Below, one piece after another: positions 8,370 through 16,589 of a stretch of 64,000 bases of DNA. Both the position numbers and the translations under genes were made by a program. The notes beneath the pieces were generated by a model that made no database searches, had not been told where the DNA came from, and saw nothing but the letters and a program-made list of their open reading frames with translations. Location of the stretch: assembly GCF_018494055.1 (NCBI RefSeq), contig NZ_JABBFQ010000002.1:124001-188000 (forward strand). The letters are read 5' to 3'. How positions within the stretch are numbered: the first letter of the stretch is position 1; each line of letters begins with the position of its first letter. Source of the stretch: Rosenbergiella epipactidis (GTDB taxonomy: Bacteria > Pseudomonadota > Gammaproteobacteria > Enterobacterales > Enterobacteriaceae).

Positions 8370-9367
8370 TGTTTCCAACTAAAAAGTTTGTTTCAGGGTT
8401 AGTATTAGCCCTTACCGCACTGCCCGCCTTGGCGGCTAAGCCTGTATTAACGGTCTATACCTATGACTCTTTCGCGTCAAAGTGGGGGCCTGGTCCAGCC
8501 ATTAAGGCCGCGTTTGAGAAACAGTGTGGTTGTACATTGCACTATGTCACGCTAGAAGATGGTATTTCGCTGCTTAATCGCCTCCGAATGGAAGGTCCGC
8601 GCAGTAAAGCGGATGTGGTATTGGGACTGGATAACAATCTGTTAGAAAGCGCGACCAAAACCGGCCTCTTTGCCCCCGCCAATATCGATACGCAAAAGCT
8701 TAAGGTTCCTAATGGCTGGACCGACAAGACTTTTATCCCCTACGATTACGGCTACTTTGCTTTCGTTTATAACAAAAAACGTTTACCGCACCCGCCGAAA
8801 AGTCTGCATGAGCTAGTCGAAAGCCCTGAGAAGTGGCGCGTGATCTATGAAGATCCCCGTACCAGTACTCCGGGACTGGGGCTTTTATTATGGATGAACC
8901 ATGTGTTTGGCGATAAAACCGCCCAAGCCTGGCAGCAGCTGGCGAAAAAGACGGTAACTATCCCTCGCGGCTGGAGTGAAGCTTATGGGCTGTTTTTGAA
9001 AGGTGAAGCTGACTTGGTGCTAAGCTACACCACTTCACCGGCTTATCACATTATGGAAGAGCATAATAATGACTACGCCGCTGCCAACTTCTCAGAAGGC
9101 CACTATTTACAGGTAGAGGTTGCGGGCCAGTTAGCGAAAAGCCCACAACCGGCGCTCGCCCATCAATTTATGCAGTTTATGCTGTCTGATGATTTCCAAA
9201 AAACCTTGGCAACGGGTAACTGGATGTACCCGGCAACGCGTCAACCGCTACCCGCCGCGATCGAGCAGCTTCCGGTGCCACAGCAAGCCCTGCAATATAG
9301 TGCGTCACAAGTGGCCGCCTCCCGCGCATCGTGGGTCGAGTCATGGCAAATGGCTGTTTCGCGCTAA
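8369..9367 (+). CDS. thiB: Thiamine/TPP ABC transporter periplasmic binding protein
   Basis: This periplasmic protein captures thiamine, thiamine phosphate and TPP and delivers them to ThiPQ. It has 332 residues (E. coli 327). An N-terminal signal peptide, KKFVSGLVLALTALPALAA, would be cleaved before KPVLTVYTYDSF. Family stretches include LTVYTYDSFASKWGPGP and ADVVLGLDNN. It starts at GTG, with AGGAG at 8358-8362, and is preceded by a TPP riboswitch. The 3' end overlaps thiP. The signal peptide, motifs and riboswitch all agree. Confidence 0.96.
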   Translation: MFPTKKFVSGLVLALTALPALAAKPVLTVYTYDSFASKWGPGPAIKAAFEKQCGCTLHYVTLEDGISLLNRLRMEGPRSKADVVLGLDNNLLESATKTGLFAPANIDTQKLKVPNGWTDKTFIPYDYGYFAFVYNKKRLPHPPKSLHELVESPEKWRVIYEDPRTSTPGLGLLLWMNHVFGDKTAQAWQQLAKKTVTIPRGWSEAYGLFLKGEADLVLSYTTSPAYHIMEEHNNDYAAANFSEGHYLQVEVAGQLAKSPQPALAHQFMQFMLSDDFQKTLATGNWMYPATRQPLPAAIEQLPVPQQALQYSASQVAASRASWVESWQMAVSR

Positions 9368-10965
9368 TGAATCGTTGGCGTCTTCCCGGCAGCATTGCGG
9401 CATTCACTATTCTGGTCTGTCTTAGCGCAGCGCTTATCGCGCTGCTGTTTGCCCCCCCCTTGCCCTCATTGACGGGACTACTGGAAGACGCCTACCTCCA
9501 TCATTTGATCGCGTTTTCGTTTAAACAGGCCTCGCTCTCGGCCCTTATCGCCGTCGGTTTGGCGATTCCCATTGCCCGGGCATTACAGCGGCGACATTTT
9601 CCCGGTAAGGTTTTGCTGTTACGCCTTGCCAGCATGACCTTAATTCTGCCGGTATTGGTCGCGGTATTCGGTTTAATGACCGTTTACGGCCGTGAAGGCT
9701 GGCTTGCCATGCTGTGTCATCGGCTCGGTATCGATTATACCTTTAGCCCCTATGGACTGAGTGGGATTCTACTGGCCCACGTCTTTTTCAATTTACCGCT
9801 CGCCACTCGCCTGTTATTACAAGCCTTACAGCAGATCCCCAATGAGCAGCGACAACTGGCCGATCAATTAGCCATTCAGGGATGGAACCTGTTTAAATTT
9901 CTTGAATGGCCTTGGTTAAAACGGCAACTTTTCCCGGCTTTTGTGCTGATTTTTATGCTCTGTTTTACCAGCTTTGCCATCGTCTTAACCTTAGGCGGAG
10001 GCCCTCAAGCGACCACTTTGGAACTGGCAATTTACCAAGCATTAAACTTTGATTATGATCCGGGTCGCGCTGCACTACTCGCCATTATTCAACTGTGCTG
10101 CTGCGGTGGGCTATTATTATGCAGCCATTGGTTGACCCCGCTTCGCGCCCATGAGGTCAGTCTACGCCAGACTTGGCAGCCTAAAGTGGAAGGTCTAGGG
10201 GCCGCTATTACCGACGCGGTAGCGTTACTGGTTCTGTTTCTATTGCTGATCCCGCCCCTTATCGCGGTTATCACTGCCGGCATCGGTCCTCAGACACTTG
10301 CAGCCTTAACCGACCCGGCACTATGGCAGGCCGTCGCGCTTTCACTTAAGATTGCTGTAGTCGCTGGCGTGCTCAGTGTCAGTATTACCCTGATGATATT
10401 GTGGACGTCACGGGAATACCGTCGACGACAGCAGTATGGCTGGGCCAGTTGTCTTGAAGGCAGTGCAATGCTTATTTTAGGCGTGCCAAGCATTGTTCTC
10501 GCGACAGGGGCTTTTCTGATCCTTAACCAAACCATCGGACTTGCTCGTTCACCCACCTATCTGGTCATTATCGTCAATACCTTGATGGCATTACCTTATG
10601 CCAGTAAGTTACTCGAGAGCCCGATGCGTGACTTAGCGAATCAATATAGCCGTCTGTGTCTCTCATTGAATTTAACGGGATGGCAACGGTTACGTCATAT
10701 TGAGTTACCAACGCTGCGACAGCCGCTGTTACAAGCCTTTGCGTTCGCCTCATTAATGTCGATGGGCGATTTCGGCGTGATTGCCCTGTTCGGTAGCCAA
10801 GATTTTCAAACGCTACCCTATTACCTCTATCAGCAGATGGGCGCTTACCGGACACAACAGGCGGCGGTGACTGCACTACTCTTATTACTGCTATGCTTCC
10901 TGATTTTTATCCTTATTGAAACCTTGGCGGACCGTGATGCTCACCGTAAATCAACTAGGTTGTGA
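9343..10965 (+). CDS. thiP: Thiamine/TPP ABC transporter permease
   Basis: This is the inner-membrane permease of the thiamine importer. The 540-residue protein is a tandem of two BPD-type permease halves with about 12 hydrophobic segments. Conserved stretches include MTLILPVLVAVFGLMTVYGR, SPYGLSGILLAHVFFNLPLA with its EAA-like loop LAIQGWNLFKFLEWPWL, and SMGDFGVIALFGSQDFQTLP. The start at 9343 overlaps the end of thiB by 25 bases and matches the length of the E. coli N-terminus. Frames starting at 9331 or 9367 (TAATG) are alternatives. The 3' end overlaps thiQ by 29 bases, indicating translational coupling. Confidence 0.94.
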   Translation: MANGCFALMNRWRLPGSIAAFTILVCLSAALIALLFAPPLPSLTGLLEDAYLHHLIAFSFKQASLSALIAVGLAIPIARALQRRHFPGKVLLLRLASMTLILPVLVAVFGLMTVYGREGWLAMLCHRLGIDYTFSPYGLSGILLAHVFFNLPLATRLLLQALQQIPNEQRQLADQLAIQGWNLFKFLEWPWLKRQLFPAFVLIFMLCFTSFAIVLTLGGGPQATTLELAIYQALNFDYDPGRAALLAIIQLCCCGGLLLCSHWLTPLRAHEVSLRQTWQPKVEGLGAAITDAVALLVLFLLLIPPLIAVITAGIGPQTLAALTDPALWQAVALSLKIAVVAGVLSVSITLMILWTSREYRRRQQYGWASCLEGSAMLILGVPSIVLATGAFLILNQTIGLARSPTYLVIIVNTLMALPYASKLLESPMRDLANQYSRLCLSLNLTGWQRLRHIELPTLRQPLLQAFAFASLMSMGDFGVIALFGSQDFQTLPYYLYQQMGAYRTQQAAVTALLLLLLCFLIFILIETLADRDAHRKSTRL

Positions 10966-11647
10966 TTACCCACAACAACCCCTAAGTTTTACCTTATCCG
11001 TGTCGGCGGGGGAACGGGTGGTGATATTGGGCCCTAGCGGCGCGGGCAAAAGCACACTGCTCAATCTCATTGCCGGTTTCATCCCTGCCAGCCAAGGAGA
11101 GGTATGGATTGCGGATCAGAACGTGACGACCTTGGCGCCAGCCAAACGACCGCTGTCGATGCTGTTTCAGGAAAATAATCTTTTTACCCACCTGACCGTT
11201 AGACAGAATCTCGCCCTCGGCTTATCCCCTGCCATGCGTCTGTCTGCCGCCCAGAAAGAGAAGCTTTTAGCATTAGCTGATCGTACTGGCCTATTGCCCC
11301 TGATGGATCGGTTACCTTCGCAGCTTTCCGGTGGGCAACGACAACGCGTTGCGTTGACCCGCTGTCTATTACGCGAACAGCCTTTACTCCTACTGGATGA
11401 ACCTTTTTCGGCCTTAGACCCTGCCCTGCGCCAAGAAATGTTAGTCCTTACTCAAGCGCTATGTCAGGAGAATCAATTAACTCTCGTGATGGTCTCGCAC
11501 CAACTCGCGGACGCTCGTTTTCTTGCCGATCGCTGTATTGTGATTGACCAAGGAGAGGTCGCCTGGAGTGGGAGCTGGCAGCAACTGGAAAAAGGCGACA
11601 GTGAAGCCGCCAAAATGTTAGGGGTACCGCCTACTAATGGCCAATAA
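10937..11647 (+). CDS. thiQ: Thiamine/TPP ABC transporter ATPase
   Basis: This cytoplasmic ATPase powers the ThiBPQ importer. It has 236 residues (E. coli 232). Walker A is GPSGAGKST (near residues 31-39), the Q-loop region is SMLFQENNLFTHLTV, the signature is LSGGQRQRVAL and Walker B is LLLLDEPFSALDP, followed by the switch histidine in MVSHQ. The start at 10937 (MLTVNQLG) fits the E. coli protein. Its last 14 bases overlap the 3' end of convergent yabI. Confidence 0.95.
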   Translation: MLTVNQLGCDYPQQPLSFTLSVSAGERVVILGPSGAGKSTLLNLIAGFIPASQGEVWIADQNVTTLAPAKRPLSMLFQENNLFTHLTVRQNLALGLSPAMRLSAAQKEKLLALADRTGLLPLMDRLPSQLSGGQRQRVALTRCLLREQPLLLLDEPFSALDPALRQEMLVLTQALCQENQLTLVMVSHQLADARFLADRCIVIDQGEVAWSGSWQQLEKGDSEAAKMLGVPPTNGQ

Positions 11648-12398
11648 ATACTTTCCACAATAAGTGGCCAAACATTGGCATCATTGGATGTTGAAGCAAT
11701 AGACACAAGGCGATGACGGTAATTCCCACCGTGATTGGCGCAAGATAGCGTAGGCGTGCCGGCGTTAACCAACCCTTAGCGACCGCTTCTTTAGCCGGAC
11801 GTAACCAGCGCCAAGCAAGCCAAACACTGACCCAAATCAGCACTGCCACCCCGGCTAAATACCATTTGAATAAACTATCTTGTGCGCCAGCAGGCACATC
11901 AATCGCCACCCCCGCAAGAATTCCGGGTAGTAAGTAGATGGGCGGCCATAAAATGCATCCCACAAGATTGGGGGGTAAGAATTTTTTCGCTGGGAGCTCT
12001 AGCATGCCGGCAATCAACGGGATAAGTGGACGCGTAGGCCCGACAAAGCGGCCAATTAAGATGGTCGCGACGCTATGATTATGTAATGCGTGTTCGGTCT
12101 TGTTGAGCAGGGCTTGATGTTTCTGTAAATACTTCCAGCGATGTAACGGACCTTGGAATTTCCAACCGATATAAAACGATAACCAGTCCCCCACCAAGCA
12201 TCCAATAAAACCTGCTGCCCACGCTGGATAGAGGCTGATATGGCCGCTACCAATGAGTGCACCGAGCGAAGCCATCATGACGGTTCCAGGCAGTATTAAG
12301 CCAACCAAGGCTAAGGACTCCAAAAAGGTCACAACCGCAACAACGCCTATCGCCCAGCCGACCGATTGCTCTAATAAATGTTGGATCCAGGCTTCCAT
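11634..12398 (-). CDS. yabI: DedA-family membrane protein YabI
   Basis: This inner-membrane protein belongs to the DedA family, whose members contribute to envelope integrity and lipid-carrier flipping. The 254 residues match the E. coli length exactly. Conserved stretches are FLESLALVGLILPGT near residue 25, GCLVGDWLSF and the signature GRFVGPTRPLIP near residues 115-126. The start was moved to MEAWIQHLLEQS at 12398, preceded by GAGGAAAG; the longer frame from 12455 adds 19 residues of no similarity. It is the usual neighbour of thiBPQ and overlaps the end of thiQ tail-to-tail. Its precise substrate is not established. Confidence 0.93.
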   Translation of the reverse strand: MEAWIQHLLEQSVGWAIGVVAVVTFLESLALVGLILPGTVMMASLGALIGSGHISLYPAWAAGFIGCLVGDWLSFYIGWKFQGPLHRWKYLQKHQALLNKTEHALHNHSVATILIGRFVGPTRPLIPLIAGMLELPAKKFLPPNLVGCILWPPIYLLPGILAGVAIDVPAGAQDSLFKWYLAGVAVLIWVSVWLAWRWLRPAKEAVAKGWLTPARLRYLAPITVGITVIALCLLLQHPMMPMFGHLLWKVFIGH

Positions 12399-12530
12399 TA
12401 ACTTTCCTCGTAATTCTCGAGCTCGGATTGTTGCGGTCTGTACCGACCACGTCAAGTAAAGTTACCGATATTAAAACACTCCGAAACAAAATCGCTAACG
12501 CCTCAGCGAACCCTGTTTCATTTTTACGCT

Positions 12531-13109
12531 TCACTCTGGCGCGATAGGGTTGACGCACGCCGTCGGTAAATGGTTTAACCCCTCTTTTTCCAGCGTAAAC
12601 GACTTGAACCGACGATGCTTATCAAGCTCAACCAGATAAATCGAATCATAATCAAACGGCGAAATAGACGGAATCTGCACGCTATCCCCCCCTGTGCTCG
12701 CCACCAGTTCTTTTACCGCGTCAACTAAGTGATCGTGCTCCCAGGCGATATAGGTTACTTGATGGTTATCGCTCGCTAACAAGCGACTGACTAAGGCATG
12801 GGTATCGCGAGCATGAAATTGTAAACCTATGCTCTCAGAGGTCTGAATAGCGAGCGGCATCAGTGTCGCAACGGCCCGAATTGAACTGCCCTCTTTCTCT
12901 TCGATGGGTGCCGAGGCGTACAGTTCGTCCGGTTTACCAAAGCGAGGGACGAGTACCCCAGGTAGACGCAAGGCACGGTTTAATCCTTGGCACGAGAGCT
13001 GGCCACTAAAATTCATCTGTTTTTCTGCATGACGGAAGAAAACAAAGGTCCGCTCTGCATGGCAGTTCGCGGCCACCACCAGTAGTAAAAGAAAAAAGAC
13101 GTTACGCAA
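12531..13109 (-). CDS. Exported histidine-phosphatase-like protein
   Basis: This 192-residue protein begins with a signal peptide (RNVFFLLLLVVAANCHA) followed by TFVFFRHAEK. That is the RHxE-type motif of the histidine phosphatase (phosphoglycerate-mutase-like) superfamily, in which the histidine becomes phosphorylated. A second conserved histidine is probably in AWEHDHL. It starts at TTG, with an excellent GGAGGAG six bases upstream. It probably acts outside the cytoplasm, though the cysteine near the end of the signal also leaves a lipoprotein possible. The substrate is unknown. It stands alone between yabI and the LysR gene; no obvious partner is nearby. Confidence 0.72.
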   Translation of the reverse strand: MRNVFFLLLLVVAANCHAERTFVFFRHAEKQMNFSGQLSCQGLNRALRLPGVLVPRFGKPDELYASAPIEEKEGSSIRAVATLMPLAIQTSESIGLQFHARDTHALVSRLLASDNHQVTYIAWEHDHLVDAVKELVASTGGDSVQIPSISPFDYDSIYLVELDKHRRFKSFTLEKEGLNHLPTACVNPIAPE

Positions 13110-13443
13110 GATTCACTCCTCCAGCCAGAAATGATGTTGAATGACTATAACCGATTGCCATGTCATGACAGTCACCGCTTACCGCGATGTTTAGTATTGA
13201 TTGAGGAAGTGGCGCCTATTTCTACGCTAATTTAAGAGGGTTCTATCAGAAAGTATTTTGTCATGTCCCCAAGGGATGGGGGAAACCGTTAGGGGATTGA
13301 TCAATAAGGTAAGACTGTACGACGTCGCCGTGTGGACAATAAATCGTCACGCTGGCCATGGCAGTAGCTTAACGACTTACTATCTCACTTATTCAACCAA
13401 TTAGCGCCATTCCCCAAAATTCCAGCTCTCTATTGCAATACTC
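13110..13443. other. Intergenic region, no gene seen
   Basis: About 330 bases separate the 3' end of the LysR gene from the start of the histidine-phosphatase-like gene. I see no coding potential, strong hairpin or repeat, apart from the Shine-Dalgarno of the latter gene at its left edge. Base composition begins to turn AT-richer here. Confidence 0.4.
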
Positions 13444-14349
13444 TTAGTTTCTATTCACGTTAGTCAGCGTATCAACTTCCGACAATAACCAGCGCTCGAA
13501 ACATTCCAAAGCCGTTTCGTTAATCCCTGTTTCCTTAGGTTTAATTAAGCTGAATTGTTTACTCAGCCTGCTTGAGCTTGGCCAAGGAGAAATAATCGAA
13601 CCGTTATTGAGTTCATTCTCAACATACATCCCAGGCACCAATGCGACACCTTGTCCAGCGATGACAGCAGAAATAGCCATTTCATGAAGGTCATACTTTC
13701 TCCCTTTCATCGGATTATCTATACGAATTCCACTCTCTTGGGAATATTGAAGCCATGCATCGTGGTTCTGTCGTCTGTGAATAAGCTGGAGTTCGTTTAA
13801 CTGTTGGTCAATACCATCACTTTTTAACAGTGCAGGATGACAAATAGGAAGTAAATTTTCCTGAAATAGAAATTGTACACGCATACCTGCCCACGCAGAG
13901 TGTTCATAATGAATGACCGCGTCAAAACCACTTCCAGAAAGAATAAACGGATCTGCTCGCGCCGCTAAATTTAGCGTTATATCTGGATATAGCTGATTGA
14001 ATTTATTAAGTCGAGGAATAAGCCAGCGGCTCGAAAAAGTGGGTAAAACCGCTATATCAAGACTTCGACTTTCCTCTGGCATGCCCATTATGGACTGAGC
14101 ATCTCTTTCCATCCAATAAAGGGATTCGCTTACATGGTGCGCATAATTAATACCTAAAGGATTAAGCTTTACTCTGCTGCCCATACGGTCAAATAACTTG
14201 CAGTTAAGTAGGGCTTCAAGACGTGCGATCTGACGACTAATTGCACCTTCTGTTAGCGATAATTCTTCTGCCGCCTTTGAGAAATTACCGTGTCTCGCAG
14301 CAGCATCAAAGGCTCTCAGAGATGTCGTGCTAGGTAATTTTCTGCGCAT
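13444..14349 (-). CDS. LysR-family transcriptional regulator (GcvA-like)
   Basis: This 301-residue protein has an N-terminal winged helix-turn-helix (SLRAFDAAARHGNFSKAAEE, then LTEGAISRQIARLEALLNCK) and a LysR substrate-binding domain to the C-terminus, including AISAVIAGQGVALVPGMYV. The opening resembles the GcvA/AmpR group. The start is set at MRRKLPSTTS, the usual start of the family, with GGGA about ten bases upstream; a frame to 14403 adds 18 basic residues. It diverges from two frameshifted genes it presumably controlled, and remains intact itself. The effector is unknown. Confidence 0.85.
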   Translation of the reverse strand: MRRKLPSTTSLRAFDAAARHGNFSKAAEELSLTEGAISRQIARLEALLNCKLFDRMGSRVKLNPLGINYAHHVSESLYWMERDAQSIMGMPEESRSLDIAVLPTFSSRWLIPRLNKFNQLYPDITLNLAARADPFILSGSGFDAVIHYEHSAWAGMRVQFLFQENLLPICHPALLKSDGIDQQLNELQLIHRRQNHDAWLQYSQESGIRIDNPMKGRKYDLHEMAISAVIAGQGVALVPGMYVENELNNGSIISPWPSSSRLSKQFSLIKPKETGINETALECFERWLLSEVDTLTNVNRN

Positions 14350-14447
14350 AGATTTGTTTTCCCATTTGGTCTTTGTAACTCGCTTACTGTGACGTAATGT
14401 CATTAAGTCATGAAATTTAATCGTTTTAAAGCACGTTGATAACTTTA

Positions 14448-14457
14448 TATCATGATA
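14448..14457. promoter_or_regulatory. Possible LysR operator palindrome
   Basis: A perfect TATCATGATA palindrome lies in the divergent region between the LysR gene and the gene at 14510, where LysR proteins normally bind. It is short and AT-rich, so this is a suggestion only. Confidence 0.3.
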
Positions 14458-14509
14458 AAAATCATTATTTACCGCTGATTTTATTAAAAATATAAACGAG
14501 GGTAAGCCT

Positions 14510-15033
14510 GTGCTCTATATCGTGGAATGTTCATATAATGATTCAGAAAGTGAAGATGAATGGAATTTTTTCTACAGCCAACAAAAACTCCCGGCATTAA
14601 TATCTGTTACAGGCTTCAAGACATCTCAACGATTTCGCGCTATCAAAGAAGGTTATCCTGCCTATCTGCCATTCATACCATTGACAACACGAAGGTTTTA
14701 AATAGCGAAGATTACCATCTTAAAGGCGGTGGATACTTTTCTCGCTGGCAAAAAAATATTAGTGACTGGCATCGTAACCTTTATGAAACAGAGGGCATTG
14801 CTCCAGCCATTTCAGCCGATCAACGATTAGTGATAAGTACAAAAAAGATAGACTTCTCAGCGTTAGGAACGAGATTCAGCGGGACGAAATTGTATGCAGT
14901 AGGATTAGAAAAACACCCTGAATATCGTATTATTTATAGCGTTCCAGTAGAAATAGCGAAACTATTCATAGAGATAGAATCGGTAAGCGTCTATGAACCT
15001 ATGACACAACAACTGCAGAGCCTGATAACCTAA
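14510..15033 (+). pseudogene. Frameshifted gene, possible dimeric alpha/beta-barrel protein
   Basis: Two overlapping frames encode one protein. The first opens at GTG 14510 with GAGGG upstream and carries residues up to GYPAYL. The second carries on from AIHTIDNTKVL to the stop at 15033. The first frame instead runs into PFIPLTTRRF and stops at 14701. Adding a single base near 14668-14669 restores YLAIH and one reading frame of about 174 residues. The N-terminal half (WNFFYSQQKLPALISVTGF, then RFRAIKEGYPAYL) resembles ferredoxin-like dimeric barrel proteins of the EthD type; I do not recognise the exact family. It lies divergent from a LysR regulator and upstream of a broken metallo-hydrolase. 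Probably inactive, unless the missing base is a sequencing error. Confidence 0.7.
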
Positions 15034-15238
15034 CACGCTTAAGGTAAGAGAGTTATACATACCGATTTACGCGGTAAATAATATAGCGAGCGTTATCTCA
15101 ATTAACTGTTTATTTATCGAAAGATAAAGGCTGTCGTGAGAAAATTAAATTCAAAATGGTATAAGTCCCTCACCTCATGCCCTGTACTCGTTTTAATATT
15201 AGTAAAATCAATTCCCCATCACTGACCCCGAGGCATTA

Positions 15239-16080
15239 ATGAGTAATTATTTTCCATTTTATCAAATTGGCGATTTTAAAATAACGGCAATTAGTGACGG
15301 AGATATGACGTCAAGCCTAGATTTACTTTCAGGCATTGAGCGTAATGATGCAGAAATTATCCAACATCATTCTGGAATCGATGAACCTGATGATATTCAT
15401 ATAAATTGCTATCTCATTCAAGGTAATGGCAGAGTTATTTTAGTCGATACGGGTATAGGTCAAAGTAATAGTATGGCAGGGAAACTTAAGGAAAATCTTG
15501 CATCAATTGGTATCAGCCCAAGCGATATCGATACTATTCTATTCTATTGACTCATTGCCATCCCGATCATATCGGAGGTCTACTTGATGCTGAAAATAGA
15601 CGCGTTTTTAACGTCGCAGACATAGTCCTTCATCCCCTCGAAGCACAACACTGGCTAGATGATGAACAATTCACTTTGGCGGATGAGAGAGGGAAACGTA
15701 ATTTTAGGTTAGTTCGCCAGACATTAGAGGCTTATGCTGGAAAAGTCTCTTTCTTAAACGATGAGAACATTGCTGAGGCTATTATGCCGGTCTGGTTACC
15801 TGGCCATACTCCAGGCCATACTGGGTTTCTTATCGAATCTGAGTGTACATCGTTATTAATATGGGGAGATATCGTCCATTACCCTCACATTCAACTCGCT
15901 CAACCAACGGTATCCATTCTTTTTGATAATGATCCTGTTCAAGCAAAAGAAACAAGAATGAAGATATTGGAGCATGCTGTGAATGAAAAACTGATTATTG
16001 CCGGTATGCACTTAGGGCAGAGAGGTTTTTCCTTTATTCATAAAGAGGAAAATGGTTACTGCATCGCCTATATAAATTAA
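15239..16080 (+). pseudogene. Metallo-beta-lactamase-fold hydrolase, split by a 5-bp duplication
   Basis: The 5' frame (from ATG 15239, with GAGG upstream) runs to SDIDTILFY and stops at 15550. The 3' frame resumes immediately with THCHPDHIGG and ends at 16080. The junction reads ATTCTATTCTATTG; removing one ATTCT restores ILLTHCHPDH and one protein of about 278 residues. The zinc ligands of the fold are all present: HCHPDH, GHTPGHTG, GDIVH and the late histidine in GMHLG. Intact homologues include lactonases and other hydrolases, so the substrate cannot be named. The truncated 5' product lacks every metal ligand and would be inactive. It sits downstream of another frameshifted gene in a probable LysR-controlled operon. 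Confidence 0.8.
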
Positions 16081-16589
16081 TGGCTAAATTTATAAGGTCG
16101 TTTTCAGGACTAAACATTTCATACCGGTTCTCAGCGTTCAATTATTCTACCAAACTGTAAGGTGACAGTTTTAGCGGCCAGAGGTTTGTTTTAGGCGGCT
16201 TCGCTGGCGTCGCTTCTACATCTATCACTTTTACCCTTTTAATAACGGATGGTATGAGTAAATAGGGTAACTTTGGCGAGTATTTTTACACTGAGAATAG
16301 AGGTGGCACTGTCAATTTTGAGTTTTTCTTCGGTAGGACATAAGCCAGAGAAAACGGTTATGTCCTGTGGGATGTTATGCGTGACAGCCCCCTCTCACAG
16401 AGTGGTAGCAGGACAATGGACAGCAGAGCCGTTCATAAGAACACCTCGAAAACTGAATTTACGCTTACTTGATAATGGTGATATCACCTATTCTCCCATC
16501 CCCACCGAAGCCTCCCCCACTAAAAGCCCTGTTGTCCTTTTCCAGCTAGCTTATACTGTCTACTGAATACGTAATTATGAGGAAGCGAT
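16081..16589. other. Intergenic region before polB
   Basis: About 500 bases with no convincing gene. A 97-codon open frame at 16273-16566 lacks a ribosome-binding site and recognisable similarity. A long inverted repeat lies at 16335-16366. I looked for a LexA box before polB, as in E. coli, and found no CTG-N10-CAG. A GAGGAAG precedes the polB ATG. Confidence 0.4.
16335..16366. repeat. Inverted repeat upstream of polB
   Basis: AGGACATAA at 16335-16343 pairs perfectly with TTATGTCCT at 16358-16366, with 14 bases between the arms. It has no U-tract, so it is not an obvious terminator. It could be an operator or a remnant structure. Confidence 0.5.

Noticed and set aside
16530-16560. LexA box before polB
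   Set aside because: The closest candidate, CTGTTGTCCTTTTCCAG, has an 11-base rather than 10-base spacer and lacks the internal TA-rich pattern; the other, CTGTCTACTGAATACG, lacks the second half.
16273-16566. 97-codon open frame upstream of polB
   Set aside because: No ribosome-binding site, no recognisable similarity, and composition like non-coding DNA; it contains the inverted repeat.
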